Source: Populus alba
Lineage: Eukaryota; Streptophyta; Magnoliopsida; Malpighiales; Salicaceae
NCBI RefSeq assembly: GCF_005239225.2
Contig: NC_133299.1
Span: forward strand, 10,978,967 to 11,042,966
Reading direction: 5' to 3'
Length of the DNA stretch: 64,000 nt
The translations under genes were made by a program, and so were the position numbers. Below, one piece after another: positions 46,175-58,565 of this stretch. Every line of letters starts with the position of its first letter. The stretch's first letter is position 1. The notes beneath the pieces were generated by a model, which was given only the letters and a program-made list of their open reading frames with translations, ran no database searches and was not told the origin of the DNA.

Positions 46175-48890
46175 ATGTATAATATAATTGTTGAGAATAA
46201 TGCCCTCTAAATTTACTTGCTTGACCCATCTCCTTGGATTTTCCTTTGATTGAGTCAATGCATGCATACCATGATTTTGAATTCAAGCCAGGAGAAGGGG
46301 TGCAATCACATGCAAGTTGCCTGTCGTTAATTAACCCAACCTCCTCGCCCCAGTAACCAATGAGCGGTAATATTATGGGCTCGTTTTTCTAAGAACTCTA
46401 GATATTTCTTTAATTGGGTTTATATATTCTTTTTCTTGCCATTTTTTTTAACGGAGGTCGTCTTGGGCAGTTAAAAAAAAGGGTTTTTGCTGTATAAATT
46501 AACAAATGATTGAAACCTGTACTTCTAGGCAAGATTGCTAGAGGAAGTTAGAGGATGGTCGAGCAGACTCATCGTCCCGACCATCTCAATTCAACCACCA
46601 TAGTTTGTCCCTGGAGAGTAATTGACTTCCTGTTCACTTGTGGGCTGTGCCCTTATTGTTAATTATTCCCTCCACTAAAACTGCGTTTGCAGAATATAAA
46701 CCCATTTCTCGTGAATTTGAGTGCTAGCAATATATAGTGCCGGACAAGAACTTTGCATTACATAAAATATATAAAAAAAATCACAAAAAATCTTACTGTT
46801 GAAAGGCCAAAGCAAGATTTAAGAGAAAAAATAAGAAAAATTAATAATATTTAACAATAAAATAAAATAAAAATTTAGTAAAAAATCATGTGAGCTTTAG
46901 CTTGTGCTGGCATGGCGGGTCTACCATTATAGCTTGTAACGCTGAGTTGACGTTGACCAACTCCATTCGATTCCACCAGTAAGACAAATTACATGGCGCC
47001 AGTTTTCTCAAACTTAAAATTTGGTTTGATTGACTCGTCAATGCCCTGGAAATGGGATAGCGTGCCACACGCGATACCCTATTTCTTTACTCTTACTTTT
47101 ACTTTTATATATTTTTAGCATGGAAGGACACTTGTTTCCATGAGTTTTCCTTCCCTCCATCGATGCTGTTTTTTTTTATACTTCTTAAAATAAATGACAT
47201 GATGATCTGAGTAATTTTTTTATATATAAATATGCTTCTTTTCTTCTCCTTTTTTTTTTTTGTAATAAACAGTCAATGGGACACTTTTTTCTTCTTAGTC
47301 AATTAATCTGTAAAAAAATTATTTTAAAAATACCCTTCTTTTCTTGTAAAATAAATAAGAGATGATCTCTAGAATATCAGTATAAATTTCAATTATAAAT
47401 AGCTTGATGCTTAATTTTTTAATGGGATCGCCATTTAATTCTTGATATAAGTTCTTTTTTTTCCCAACCTTTTAATAATTTTAAAGATATTACTATATAA
47501 CAACTTTTTATTCATATAAGGGTAATTTTGATTTTGTTGGTATGGCTTGGATTCTAAACTCAACATTGTTGTATATTTTATTGTGTTTATTTTTGAAAGA
47601 TAAAATACTCGTTATCTAATGTGGGATTTTGGGTGTCATTTTAATGTACCATTATGATTTGATTTTGTATTTGTTTGGTAAGGTTATATATGATATTTTT
47701 ACAATAAATTTTTTTAATTAAAAATATATTAAAATTATGTTTTATTTAGATTTTTTTTGTTTTCAACATCATCACATTAAAATCATTAAAAAACATTTAA
47801 AAAAACATTAATTGACCGGTTGAAAAAACAGTTTGAAAAGCATTTAAAATAATAAGTTCAACCACAAATACAAATGCTTTGATAGTCAATTTTCATAATT
47901 ATTTGTGAAGGTAGGGAACCTCATAATTTAGAACCGGTTTGAAAAAATAGTAGTATTTTTAGATACTATTTAAAAATGTGTTTACATTGAAAAGATATTA
48001 AATTGATATTTTTTAATTTATTTTAATAATATTAATGTGATAATTTTTTATAAAGTGTGTTTTTTTTTCCTTCTCTCAAACTAGAATAACTGAAATAAAA
48101 ATATTTATTTAACAAACTAGATTCTAGAACACCATTAGTTGCTGAGCCTGCGAGCGTAGATACCACCGCGCAAGTGAACACGCGCATATGGGTAGTTGAG
48201 CAAGCGACAAAAACTTCTGTAGTGAGAAACGAAAAACTCACCTCCGGATTGCGGCTTGACTGTTGACTCTGTCTCCAACCCATATGGTAAGGCTTCATGT
48301 ATACCCACGCCTTTTTCTCTTCCTTTCCGGACTTGGACGCTCCCCAATTTCACGTTATGGTTAATGGACATGCCGTTTTCGGCAATTTTAGTGCAGGCAA
48401 AGTTGGGGACCTTGTAGCTAAGGAGTGTTTTATATGGGTTGATCCTGATAGGGGTGCCCTACAAAAGAAGGGTAATTTTGGGTTTGTAAATGCAAAATGA
48501 AGTTATATTATGTTAATTTAACCTTCTATTTTTAAAATTATATTTATTTAATTTTTATTTGATCAAAAAATCATGTTAGCCTTAAATTACTTCTATCATA
48601 TTAAAATTATTATTAATTAAAATAAGATTTTATCCACATCATCCATCTTTTCTATTTGTGCTTTATATATATAAAACCAGTGGACTCTAAAAAAAGCAAT
48701 TCAAACGTATTATAATAAGGAATAATTTTGATAGGAGAAGAAATTGCGATACTATAATATTTAAATATAAAGATTATTAATTTAGATTTATTGTTTTATC
48801 TATTTTAATTTCTTCGAAGGGTTTTCAAGAACTATCAATTATAAATATCATCAATCAATTAGGGACTTGTGATAAGGGATCAGATGTGTC
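46175..48890. other. Spacer upstream of UGT
   Basis: Mixed-composition sequence up to about 47100, then AT-rich with degenerate copies of the poplar-type repeat (about 47650-47870 and 47940-48120). The 48120-48500 stretch is GC-richer with overlapping short frames on both strands, but none resembles a known protein. Confidence 0.45.
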
Positions 48891-49049
48891 TCGTAGAATT
48901 GAAGAGCTGGGAGATACTTTGCCAATGCAGATGGATGGTGTGTCGTGATCGACAAGGAGGCTGGGTTGGTTCTTGTTAATTTTGGCTTACCTTATGATGA
49001 ATCTATTTAAGGATATATCGATCCTCTCTTGGAATATCCGTGGGGAACA

Positions 49050-49775
49050 CAGATGATGGCCTCATTAGGCTAGATCTTGATTTACGAAAAGAATACAATG
49101 AAATCCTGCTGCCAGAAGAATTATTATGGTTCCAAAAATCAAGGGAGAAGTGGGTGCGCAATGGTGATAGAAATACTAAGTATTTTCACTCTCTCACGAA
49201 CATTAGAAGAAGAAGAAGAAGAAGAAGAGGAAGAAACTACATTTGTGTACAGATGATGCAAAACTGCAGAAGGAAGCTGTTAACTCTTACAAAAACCTGT
49301 TTTGCTGCACATATCCAGTTGATATTTCTGCCATGGATGGAGTTGATGTTCCAAAGCTGTCGCAGAGGGGTGTTGCTGATTTATTGAAACCAGTGACCAA
49401 AGATGAGGTTAATGGAGCTTTATTGAGTATGGATTCTCTTAAATCTCCGGGTATGGATGTGGCTTCCAACCTTCCTTCTTCAAGATTTATTGGGATGTGA
49501 TGGCCGATGGGAGATGACGTATGGAGGCTTGTTCACATGGCGTTTGAGAAAGGCAATTTCAGCTGTAGGATCACAGAAACACTTGTAGTCTTGATCCCCA
49601 AGGAAGAAAGGCCTCCAAACTTTAAGCAATTTCATCCACGAAGCCTCTGCAATGTAATAAAGGTGTCGTTCAACAGGCTGCGTCCTTACCTAGATGCTCT
49701 TATTGGTCCACTTCAAAGCAGTTTCATTCCTGGATGTAATACAACAGATAATATCTTAATTGCGCAAGAAGTGTT
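49050..49775 (+). pseudogene. LINE (L1-type) reverse transcriptase fragment
   Basis: Reads LDLRKEYNEILLPEELLWFQ, KSREKWVRNGDRNTKYFHSL, an AGA-rich insertion, then VTKDEVNGALLSMDSLKSPG, VWRLVHMAFEKGNFSCRITE and LVVLIPKEERPPNFKQFHPR. SLCNVI and GPLQSSFIPGCNTTDNILIA follow. These are the conserved linker and N-terminal reverse-transcriptase blocks of plant L1 elements. The frame is broken at 49205-49240 and 49500, and the catalytic YADD block is absent because the sequence is cut at about 49775 and joined to a CACTA transposase tail. Confidence 0.8.
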
Positions 49776-49998
49776 GGTTGAACCATATCGAGTTGCTTCT
49801 TCGATTGACTTGAAAGAAAATTCAAAGTTCTATGTTTTCAATGATAATTTTATTGATATTGACGAAGAGGAGTTAAATGTTGTTTTGAGCTCTACTGAAC
49901 AAGTAAATGTCGATGAAGATGATGATATCCATATTGAAGATTGCGATGAAGGTGACGACTATTCAATTGACGACGAAAAAAAAGAAAATTCTGACTAA
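49776..49998 (+). pseudogene. CACTA tnp2 transposase C-terminal tail (copy 2), fused to the LINE fragment
   Basis: PYRVASSIDLKENSKFYVFN is followed by NFIDIDEEELNVVLSSTEQV and an acidic end, DEDDDIHIEDCDEGDDYSID, then NSD, with a TAA at 49996-49998. It matches the tail at 40641-40813. The open frame is continuous with the LINE reading frame from 49507. Confidence 0.75.
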
Positions 49999-50194
49999 CT
50001 ATCAAAATGAAGCCATATGTAAAATATTTTTTTCATATAATATATATTATGGATGATATATTTTGTAAAGAAAAATATTTATTTTATAAGTTTGTATTGT
50101 TTAAGCGCTGTTGTTATTGTTTTGTGCGATGAACAATTTATCATTTAAGTGTTAAGGTAAATAGGCAATACAAACATCATCTTTCTTGTACAAT

Positions 50195-50645
50195 GCACTA
50201 TCACCGACAGACTCATGGTATTTCATAGAGAGTTGGAAAATATTTACTAGAAATGTCACAATCACCAACAAATTTGCAGACAAACTACCATTCATCGGCA
50301 TTTCACAGACAGTTGAAAAAAAATTACTGAAATGCCATAATCACCGACAATGTTGCAGACGGATTCCATTTCATCGGTATGTTGTCGGTGGGTCAAAATT
50401 ACCGACAAAATCACCGACGGACGGTGCGAATTCCAAAGGGCAGGGCATTAAATGCATCTCTGACCGCGTTAGTTTGCCGATAGAATTACTGACGGATGAC
50501 GAAAAATATGGAGGGTGATTAAAAATGATGGTGAGAAATTCAAAAGTTACCGACGGATTTTCGAAACATCACCGACGGAATAATTTAAAATAATATTTTT
50601 TTTACTTCCCGTCGATGAATTCATCAGTAAAACTGCTCTATAAAT
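50195..50645. repeat. CACTA repeat array between transposase tail and second gene (copy 2)
   Basis: Repeated ACCGACGG/CCGTCGGT-like motifs with the same CATCGGTATTTCACAGA...TTGAAAAA module as copy 1. It lies at the same relative place, right after the tnp2 tail and before the second gene. Confidence 0.75.
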
Positions 50646-51653
50646 CCTAGCGATCGCCTATTCAGTTCATTTTTTCATCTGCTCCGTTATACCCTTTCAT
50701 TTTCAAATTTTTTCCTCTCATTTACTTCAAGACTTTTGTTTGTTTTGCTTGTAATTTCTGCTTGAATCTTCATCAAATTAAAAGATATGTGTTTCCTCTA
50801 CTTCATTTTACTTTAAAGATTTTTTTTTCTTTGTTTTAGCTATTGTTATTTTAGTTATGTTTTTTTTTGTTTTGGTGTATTTTTATAATGTAGATAAAAT
50901 ATTGAAATAAACACATTATTAAGGTAAGCATATTTCATTCCTAAAGTCTATAATTTTTTTAAAAAATTTATTGAATATATTTTATTGTTTGTATTGCCAT
51001 AATAATTGAATAATTTGTTGAATTGTAATTGTTAATGTTGAATTTGCCTTAGAATTAGTAATTGAATATGTTGGAATAATTAGTACTTTTAATCTATTAT
51101 TGCATGATTTGTGTTTAATTATTTCCATTAATTTTAATTGTTAGTCTAGAGTTTTGTTTTTGAATTTATTGGCAATATTTTATTGTTTGTATTGCCATAT
51201 TAATTGAATAATTTGTTGAATCGTAATTGTTAATGTTGAATTTACATTGTAATTAGTAATTGAATATGTTGGAATAAATTTAATTGTTTTCTCTCAATTT
51301 TACTCTATTATTGCATGATTTGTGTTTAATTATTTCCATTAATTTTAATTCTTCGTCTAGAGTTTTTTTTTGAATTTTTTGAATATATTTTATTGTTTGT
51401 ATTTCCATAATAATTGAATAATTTGTAGAATTTTAATTGTTATTGTTGAATTTACTTGTAATTAGTATGGATGTTATTTGTATAGATGTTATGTTATATG
51501 TAAGATTAGTATAGATGGGGTCAATTGGTTGTGGCTATTGTCATTATTTACAGGTTTGAAAAGTTTGGGTAGTCTCCAGTATAGGAGAGGTGCCGCCAAA
51601 TTTGTTTTAACATTTGAATTTAATTATATAATTATTTGTATAAAATTGTGTAG

Positions 51654-52645
51654 ATGCGTAGAACAAAATCCAAAGTTCGTTGCTCACGTATGGTCGCAAC
51701 TAGCTCTTCTAGCAGCGAGGATGACATACCCTTAGGTGCCTGTCAAGAAGAGGGACTTGCGCTGTCAATCGATGTTGCCTTTTCCAGCGCAGTTTCACAA
51801 CGTAGAGACGGCGTGCCTTCGCAACGGAATCAATTCACCCGTAAGTACGAGGCACAGTGGAAGGACAACCTTTCAATGTAAGTTTGTTAAGGTTTTTTTT
51901 TTTTTTTTTTAATTATAACATAATTTATGAACAACTAGTCAATATTTCATTAATTTAATTTATTTTCAGGTTCACAAACATTGATGCCGCCCGAGTAATA
52001 TCATCGGCGTTTAAATCATCAATGGAGATTCTATTATTTTAATAGAGTCAAGTATCCAGACATCCTAAATGGATACCTCAAATCGATGCATGGTTTGATA
52101 GATTTGAAGTTGATGTTAATTTCTAATTTCTAGCTTATTTATAATAAATTATTAATATAATTGTAAATAAATTATTATTTTTATTTAAATTTATTTATTT
52201 ATACACAAGACAAATTCGATTGGAACAGTGTGTATGACACTATTGTGAGGAGGGTGTGGGAAAATCACACGGTAAATAGGTAACATCGAAAACAATACAA
52301 GGTTTTTTTTAGAAAAAAATTTATGTTTCAAAATCTAATTTCTCGCTATGGAAGTAGGTTGCGTGATTTTTGGTATGAAGCATAAAAAAAGAAAAAAAAA
52401 ACCCGCGAGAGATAATAGTTTCCAAGGCTGGAACGACGTGGCGGTTTAGAGGGATTTCAAATCGATATACATCCCGACAGATATATGGCTGTAATATCTT
52501 GAGAACGTGACATCTGAGCGGTTCACACGAGCTCATGGTCCGGTGCTAGCAACCGGAATCAGCCAATTCATGGCTCAGTAACAACGCACACCGGTGGCTC
52601 TGTTTTGTTTGTTGCATATGCGAAACGGACGGTAAGATTAATTTA
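51654..52645 (+). pseudogene. CACTA second gene (transposase_24-like), copy 2
   Basis: Exon 1 (51654-51877) reads MRRTKSKVRCSRMVATSSSS, EDDIPLGACQEE and FTRKYEAQWKDNLSM, with a GTAAGT donor. Exon 2 starts at 51970 with FTNIDAARVISSAFKSSMEI and breaks at a TAA after LLF. Further family segments follow in changing frames: WIPQIDAWFDRF-like near 52075-52115, DKFDWNSVYDTIVRRVWENH at about 52207-52270, YLENVTSERFTR near 52495, and the hallmark THTGGSVLFVAYAKRT near 52587-52634. This is the accessory protein gene typical of plant CACTA elements, with multiple frameshifts. Confidence 0.75.
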
Positions 52646-52654
52646 AATGAAATA

Positions 52655-53140
52655 TATTGTCGGCATTTGATAGAGAGCAGGAAATGCCAATTGTATCGAC
52701 AAATTTACAGACGGAGTGTTTTCGTCGGCCTTTCACAGTAGCTTGGTGCAAATGCCACAATCACCGATGAATTTACAGATGGATAAATTATGTTGGTATT
52801 TCACACACTCACCGACAAAGTTACCAAGGGATATAGTCCGTCGACATTTTACCAGGAGCTGAAATATATTTATTGGATATGCCACTATCACCAACAGAAT
52901 CAATCCATCGGTATATTTCAAGCGGGAAATTTTTTTTTGGCGCACAATTTTTGTCTGTAAAACCATCGGTAATTTTTTTTTTACCGACCGACTTAGCTAT
53001 GGAATTAGGTATTACTGACGAAAGGAAAGCCGACAGATGGTTTCTGTCGGGGATGTCGTCAATAAAAAAATTACCGATGAACTCTAAATCATAGATCGAT
53101 AGAATAGTTTCGTCAGTAAAACTGTGAAATCTTATAGTAA
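52655..53140. mobile_element. CACTA right subterminal array and degenerate terminus (copy 2)
   Basis: ACCGAC/GTCGGT-type motifs up to TCAGTAAAACTGTGAAATC at about 53114-53132, aligning with the copy 1 end TCAGTAAAACTGTTTAATG. The final TATAGTA stands where copy 1 has TGTAGTG, so the terminus is mutated. Confidence 0.65.
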
Positions 53141-53144
53141 CTTA

Positions 53145-55930
53145 ACTATTTATTTTTTAATTATTATATACCTAATATGCAAAAAAAATAAAAAAATTAC
53201 TCATGCATATTTAATGAAAACAATTTATATTCTTTTATTGTTTTGATAGATTTTTGAAATGATTTTATCATATTATTTTGTTTTTGTTTTTAATCATGAA
53301 AAAATATTCAGATTTTTTTTTATATTGTTTTATTAAAGCTTACCTTTGAGATCATAATGTATTTTTATTTAAAAACAATGAATACAAAAAGATGCATTAA
53401 CAAGAGAATGAAGTTTAGATTAAAGAAGTTCATTTTTCTTTCTTATTTCAAATGATTGAAAATTCTTTTATTTTAATTGTTGCAACCTTCATTCAAAAAA
53501 ACTTTTGCTGATAAAAAAATAATTGGTTTTTTCTTGGATAATATATACTAACATGATATGCATAAGTTTTATAATAATTTTCTCATTAATATTAACTTAG
53601 AATAAAAAATATTTATTTTCTCTTTTTCCATTAATATTAATTGTAGATTTTTATTTAAGTTTTTCAGATTTGTTGTTCTCGTATTTTTCTTGTTTTTTCT
53701 TACACAATTGTAGAGAGATAATTGATTCATAATTTTTAATTGATATATGTTTTCTTGATCATAATCAATTTTTGCTTAAAGCAATTACTTGAATAAGAAA
53801 ATTAGTTTTTTTTTACTAGAAATATATGCATTTTCCTTTTTAGTTCAAATTATTATATTTTTTCTTGATTTTATCAATGAAATATGATACTATAGAAAAA
53901 AAAAATCATTCTATTGTCGAAACAAAAACAAATTACATGAATTAGACATGTTTTGAAAAAAAAAAAAAAACACATTTCTACTTCATGGTTTTGTTTTGTT
54001 TGTTATCTTTCTTGTGAATGTTAATTTTTACTATCTTATGATTAAATAAAAATTAGATTCTAAAAAGTAAAGTTATTAAAACTTGTTAGCTCTCCATGAC
54101 TTAGGTCATAATTTGAGCAAACTAACCCAATTTGACCATAATCAATCTAAAATGTTAATGTTTTTTTTTTTAATAAAAAAATATTTTTTTTTTAAATTGA
54201 TTTTTTATTATGTACTAAATAATTGACAAGCGCTATACTATAGGTAGTAGCAATTTTTTTAACATGAAAAAGATTATCCAAACATACTAATGTTTAATAA
54301 AATAGATGCATATGTTTAATAGAATAGATTAGTGGAGCCAAAACACGAGAGTGCCTGCCTTTTCTTGCAAGTAGGCCATCTTTTTTCATGAAACACAATC
54401 CATGGAGGTTAAAATGAGACAATAAATGCTAAAAAAAAGTCTTAACGCTAACCACAAACTAAGTTGTGGAGTTGAGAATCAGATGTATATAAAGATCGTT
54501 GATCATGAGTTGTAGGGAGCTCATTAATTTCTAAAAAAACATTGTTTTTCTAAAATACAAAGGTGATGATATAACTTTATTTTTATGAAACTATTTTTTA
54601 TTTAATTATATATAAAAAAACAATGATTGAAATAAAACAATCAAATATAATTAAAAAAAATGGTTATAATGAGCTTCTAAAAAAGAATACTTGTTAATGT
54701 TCAAAACTTTTTTTCTATAATCTTATTTGAAAATAAAGTAAAATTTGAATGGCATTTAATAAAATAAAACCTAAAATATATCCTTAATTAATTTAATATA
54801 TTTTAACTTGATTAATTCTTAAAAAATTAAATTGAAATTGTTGGAAAATCATAAACAAAGCTAGGAGAATAGGTCTAGAGTTTTTTTTTTTTTTTTTTTT
54901 TTTTCAAAATTGGGCAAATAATAATTTTTTTTTAGATGAAGCATTCTCAACAAGAACAAAAAAATACGTTGTCTGCATGCCAAGTTTTCAGCATCGAAGA
55001 GGTGGCCAAAAGTTTGGGCAAGAGTTTCACTTAAAACACCTAAAAACAATCCTCATATTACCCTAATAAACCAACTCTTTAACTCAGGAAACACCAAATC
55101 AATAAAAAAATATATAAATTAAATTAAAATATATTTTTTTCAATCTTAATTTACTTTTTTTCAACTACACAGAAGCATAAAAACATCTTAAAACACCAAA
55201 TTGTGTGTCTATACGCGCTTGCTTGCTTAAGCGTAGCGACCCAGAAAAGTTGTTCACAGTAATGCTCTGGACCGTCCAAGCTGCGATGTAGTGTAAAAGA
55301 AAAGAGTTGTTGGGCATTTGCTTAAATTTATCTACTTTCTTGCATGAATCCAAGTTCTCAAGGTGTGTATGACCTCTTCTTACTCAGAACAACAAGAAAG
55401 CGTACAAGCAGCAATTGATACACCGTTACTCAGCACGTCATTCCCTCTCCGGGAGAGGTCATTCACAATATCTTTATCGCGTGCACGTCTCATTCTTCAC
55501 ACACACACGTATGAGAGATCATTATTTAACACGTTTTTGCTACTATTTTAAATTAGCTAGAAACAAAAAAAAAATGTTGTTTGTTGTATAATTAAACCTG
55601 TTGGTATTTAAGTTTGAATAATTTCGTATAGAGTTTAATAAGTTTGATTACATTGGCATATATATTTGATTTTTGAGGCATACACACACACACACACTTC
55701 TTCAGGTTTGTTTCGATTGCTGGCATGTATTATAAATATCGACATCTGAAAATATATAAGAAAGCTTGGGAGCACGAAGAGAGTAGAAAGGAAGCAGAAG
55801 ATCATCAGATTATAGAGTACACCAATTAATTTTCCTGTTTTACGTTGTGGTTGCCATCAATTACTAGAGGAAAAAAGACGTTAAGAGAATCGGTTTGCTG
55901 GTCGTTATCCCACTTTTTTTCTGCGGTGTT
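53145..55930. other. AT-rich spacer
   Basis: No credible coding frame. Includes a long poly-T (about 54881-54904) and an (AC)n tract at 55682-55697. From about 55740 composition becomes mixed, approaching the expansin promoter. Confidence 0.5.
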
Positions 55931-55937
55931 GCTCTCT

Positions 55938-56109
55938 AAACAATGGCCAAGCATGAAAGCAGGAATGTTACAGAAAACATTTCAATGGTTCTAAAAACCG
56001 GATGGCAAAGAGCCAATGTTGTGGCTCTCCTAGCGGCCTCACCATTCACTTAGATACTCGAGAGATAGAAATCTTGCCCAACAATGGCGAAGCATGAAAG
56101 CAGGAATAT
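55938..56109. repeat. Short direct repeat upstream of expansin
   Basis: AACAATGGCCAAGCATGAAA at about 55939 recurs, with one change, at about 56081 (AACAATGGCGAAGCATGAAA). Both continue into GCAGGAAT. A small local duplication of unknown meaning, followed by a (TA)n tract at 56124-56145. Confidence 0.75.
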
Positions 56110-56177
56110 TTCCTAATTAACCCATATATATATATATATATATATTATAGGCACAACAAACTTGCAAAATCTTGCAC

Positions 56178-56186
56178 TTTATATAC
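56178..56186 (+). promoter_or_regulatory. Candidate TATA box of the expansin gene
   Basis: TTTATATAC about 115 bases before the ATG at 56296. The (TA)n tract at 56124-56145 and the ATATATATA right at the start codon are alternatives. Confidence 0.3.
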
Positions 56187-56295
56187 CTGTTGCCCGATAA
56201 GGGATCTACCATAACATTTTTAACATATCGAGAGATAGAAATTATATATCAAAGGGAGTTTTTTAGTAGTTTGTTTTCGCCAGCATATATATATA

Positions 56296-57605
56296 ATGGC
56301 ATCGCCATTGAAATCTATATTAGCAACGTTGCTGCTTTTAGCCATTGCATTGCCTGATTGCCAGGCAAAATCTAAACCTTCCCTCTTAGGGAAACAAGCC
56401 ATTCACCATGCAATTGGACGACAAGCCAACCACGTTGAACTTCCCAAACGCCATAAACCAAAGTTCCGGCCTGGCCCATGGAAGAAAGCTCATGCAACTT
56501 TCTATGAAGGCGGCTCAGGAACATTTGGTATTGATGCCTTCTTTTCCCTTTTTCCTTTATCTTTACCCTACTTTACAAGTGATCGATGATGATCTTGCTC
56601 ACCTTACAAAACGACCAAATCCAACCTCCAATATGAAAAAAGAAAAAAATGGACTCTTCTTTAGCGAAAATTTCATTCAATATTGTGAGGCTGCCTGCCA
56701 AGAGCACTATGATGAGAACATTTTTCTATATTTTCATAAAAAAATTGGATTGTAAGAAGAAGAAAATCATCTCCTCACGCATCTGACGACATTAATTGTA
56801 ACTACAACTAGATTATTTTCATTGTTCCTGGACTAACTTATAAAAAAAACATTTTTGTTCAGGGGGAGCATGCAATTACAAAGATGTTGCAGGCGAAGGC
56901 TATGGCATGAATACAGTTGCACTGAGCAGTGTTTTGTTCAGAAATGGACAGGCTTGTGGTGCTTGTTTCGAAATCAAGTGCGCTGATAGCCCTCAATGGT
57001 GCAAGCTAGGGCAGCCATCTCTCATTGTCACTGCAACTGACCATTGCCCACCAAATCCATCTCTCCCAAATGACAATGGAGGCTGGTGCAATGTGCCACG
57101 TGAGCATTTCGATATAGCCAAGCCTGTATTTAGTCAGCTTGCTGGGTACAAGGCCGGCATTATTCCAATCCAATATCGCAGGTCATTTTTATGACTTTTC
57201 AATCTTTTCACATTTAGCAAAATTATACCATTTAGCTGGCCAACTAGGATGCTTGGATTGAGTTTCTTAATTAAAAGGGTTCATTTTCCCTGCAGGGTTC
57301 CATGCAAAAAGCAAGGAGGTATTAGATTCAATATATTGGGGAATCCTTGGTTCTATCAGGTCATTGTGTGGAATGTAGGGGGAGCTGGAGATGTCATTAG
57401 TGTTCAAGTGAAGGGTGATGACAAGCTCAAGTGGACGCAAATGGAACGAGATTGGGGGGCAACTTGGAAAACCAGTGCTATTTTGCATGGAGAGTCGCTG
57501 TCCTTCCGTGTTAGAGCAAGCGATGAGAGATACTCGACTTCATGGCATGTTACCCCTAAAAACTGGCAATTTGGCCAGACATACGAGGGCAAGAACTTCA
57601 AATAG
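56296..57605 (+). CDS. Alpha-expansin, three exons
   Basis: Exons 56296-56527, 56863-57181 and 57296-57605 (TAG... stop at 57603-57605) give 286 residues with correct phases and GT-AG introns. Expansins loosen the plant cell wall without hydrolysis at acidic pH. A signal peptide (MASPLKSILATLLLLAIALP then DCQA) is followed by an unusual ~30-residue basic, His-rich stretch. Then come KFRPGPWKKAHATFYEGG, GGACNYKD, GQACGACFEIKC, DHCPPNPSLPNDNGGWCNVP and the HFD motif (REHFDIAKPVF). The second domain includes YRRVPCKKQGGIRFNI, WNVGGAGDVISVQVKG, SFRVRASDERYSTSWHVTP and NWQFGQTYEGKNF. All eight expected cysteines are seen. The RPGPWK entry and long N-terminal spacer resemble the divergent AtEXPA21-25-like group. 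It is longer than the usual ~250 residues. Intact and probably functional. Confidence 0.95.
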
Positions 57606-58270
57606 AGCGCAAAAAATATTTCGGAAGGGAAGTTATTTGTGTCCTGGTTGCTAAATACGTAACGTTTGCAGGCCATGGACAAACACATCTGGCTTTATAA
57701 TAACAGAATCAATAGAATTCAGCATATAGGCTAGATTTATTTATATTTACGGCCATTGTAGTGATACTGACTGCAGAAGAGAATAGCGATGCAACTGGCA
57801 TCACTTGTGTTTACAAGACAATATGAAAGTTTTTTTTTTTTTTTACTAGCTTTGTTATCCACAAAGTTTTCCCATCCCTTCTCTTTTTGTTCTTCAAGCT
57901 CTCCATTTATTACAATAATGTTTATGTTTCCCAATATCATCACTACATCATCCTCTGGAATATTCATAATCAAACATAAGCTAGACTTGATACAATGCTG
58001 TCATGTGTAAACCTCTCCTTTTCAGTGCAGATATGTGATGGGAGACATCCAAAGTGAAGTAGAATTATAAACTGAGCGATTGATGAGAACAAAACGAAAT
58101 ATCACGTTCAACGAAATATCACGTTCACCTCATTTCTGACACCATCTCAATCCACAACATGGGCCTAAATGAATATACGTTTCAGAATTAAAGATTGATG
58201 AGTCACCAATTTTAACTTAATTTTTTATAAATTGAAAAGGGTTTTAAAATAAAATGGGTTTGGTAATTAT
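57606..58270. other. Expansin 3' UTR and spacer
   Basis: Presumed 3' UTR of the expansin followed by non-coding sequence. No further gene recognised. Confidence 0.5.
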
Positions 58271-58274
58271 ACCT

Positions 58275-58565
58275 AATTTAAAACACTTGGATTTAATTGA
58301 TAGTCAAACCCAAGATAGCTTGAAAAACATGCCAAACCCAAGGTAGTATGGATTTAGCAAACATTCTAGACCTAAAACACTTGGGTTTTACATTTAGTTA
58401 AACATAAAGTAACATAAAATCTGGTGAGTATATCACACCCAAAACACTTGGGTTTGATAATCAACCAAACTAAAGGAAATATGGGTCTGGTGAACATGGC
58501 AAACCCAAAACACTTAAGTCCAAACCCAAAACAACATGATATTTGGCGACCATATAAAACCTAAA
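58275..58565. repeat. Minisatellite, ~65-bp unit, left part
   Basis: Degenerate copies of a unit with AAAACACTTGGGTTT, then AATCAACCAAAC, then ATGGGTCTGGTGAACATG. ACACTTGG-type cores occur at about 58283, 58377, 58443 and 58509. The array is interrupted at 58565 and resumes at 60185. Confidence 0.8.

Noticed and set aside
48032..48500. Overlapping frames on both strands as a small gene
   Set aside because: Neither strand resembles a known family, and no splice or promoter signal favours either.
54881..54904. Long poly-T as a reverse-strand retroposon tail
   Set aside because: No recognisable LINE or SINE body lies next to it on the minus strand.
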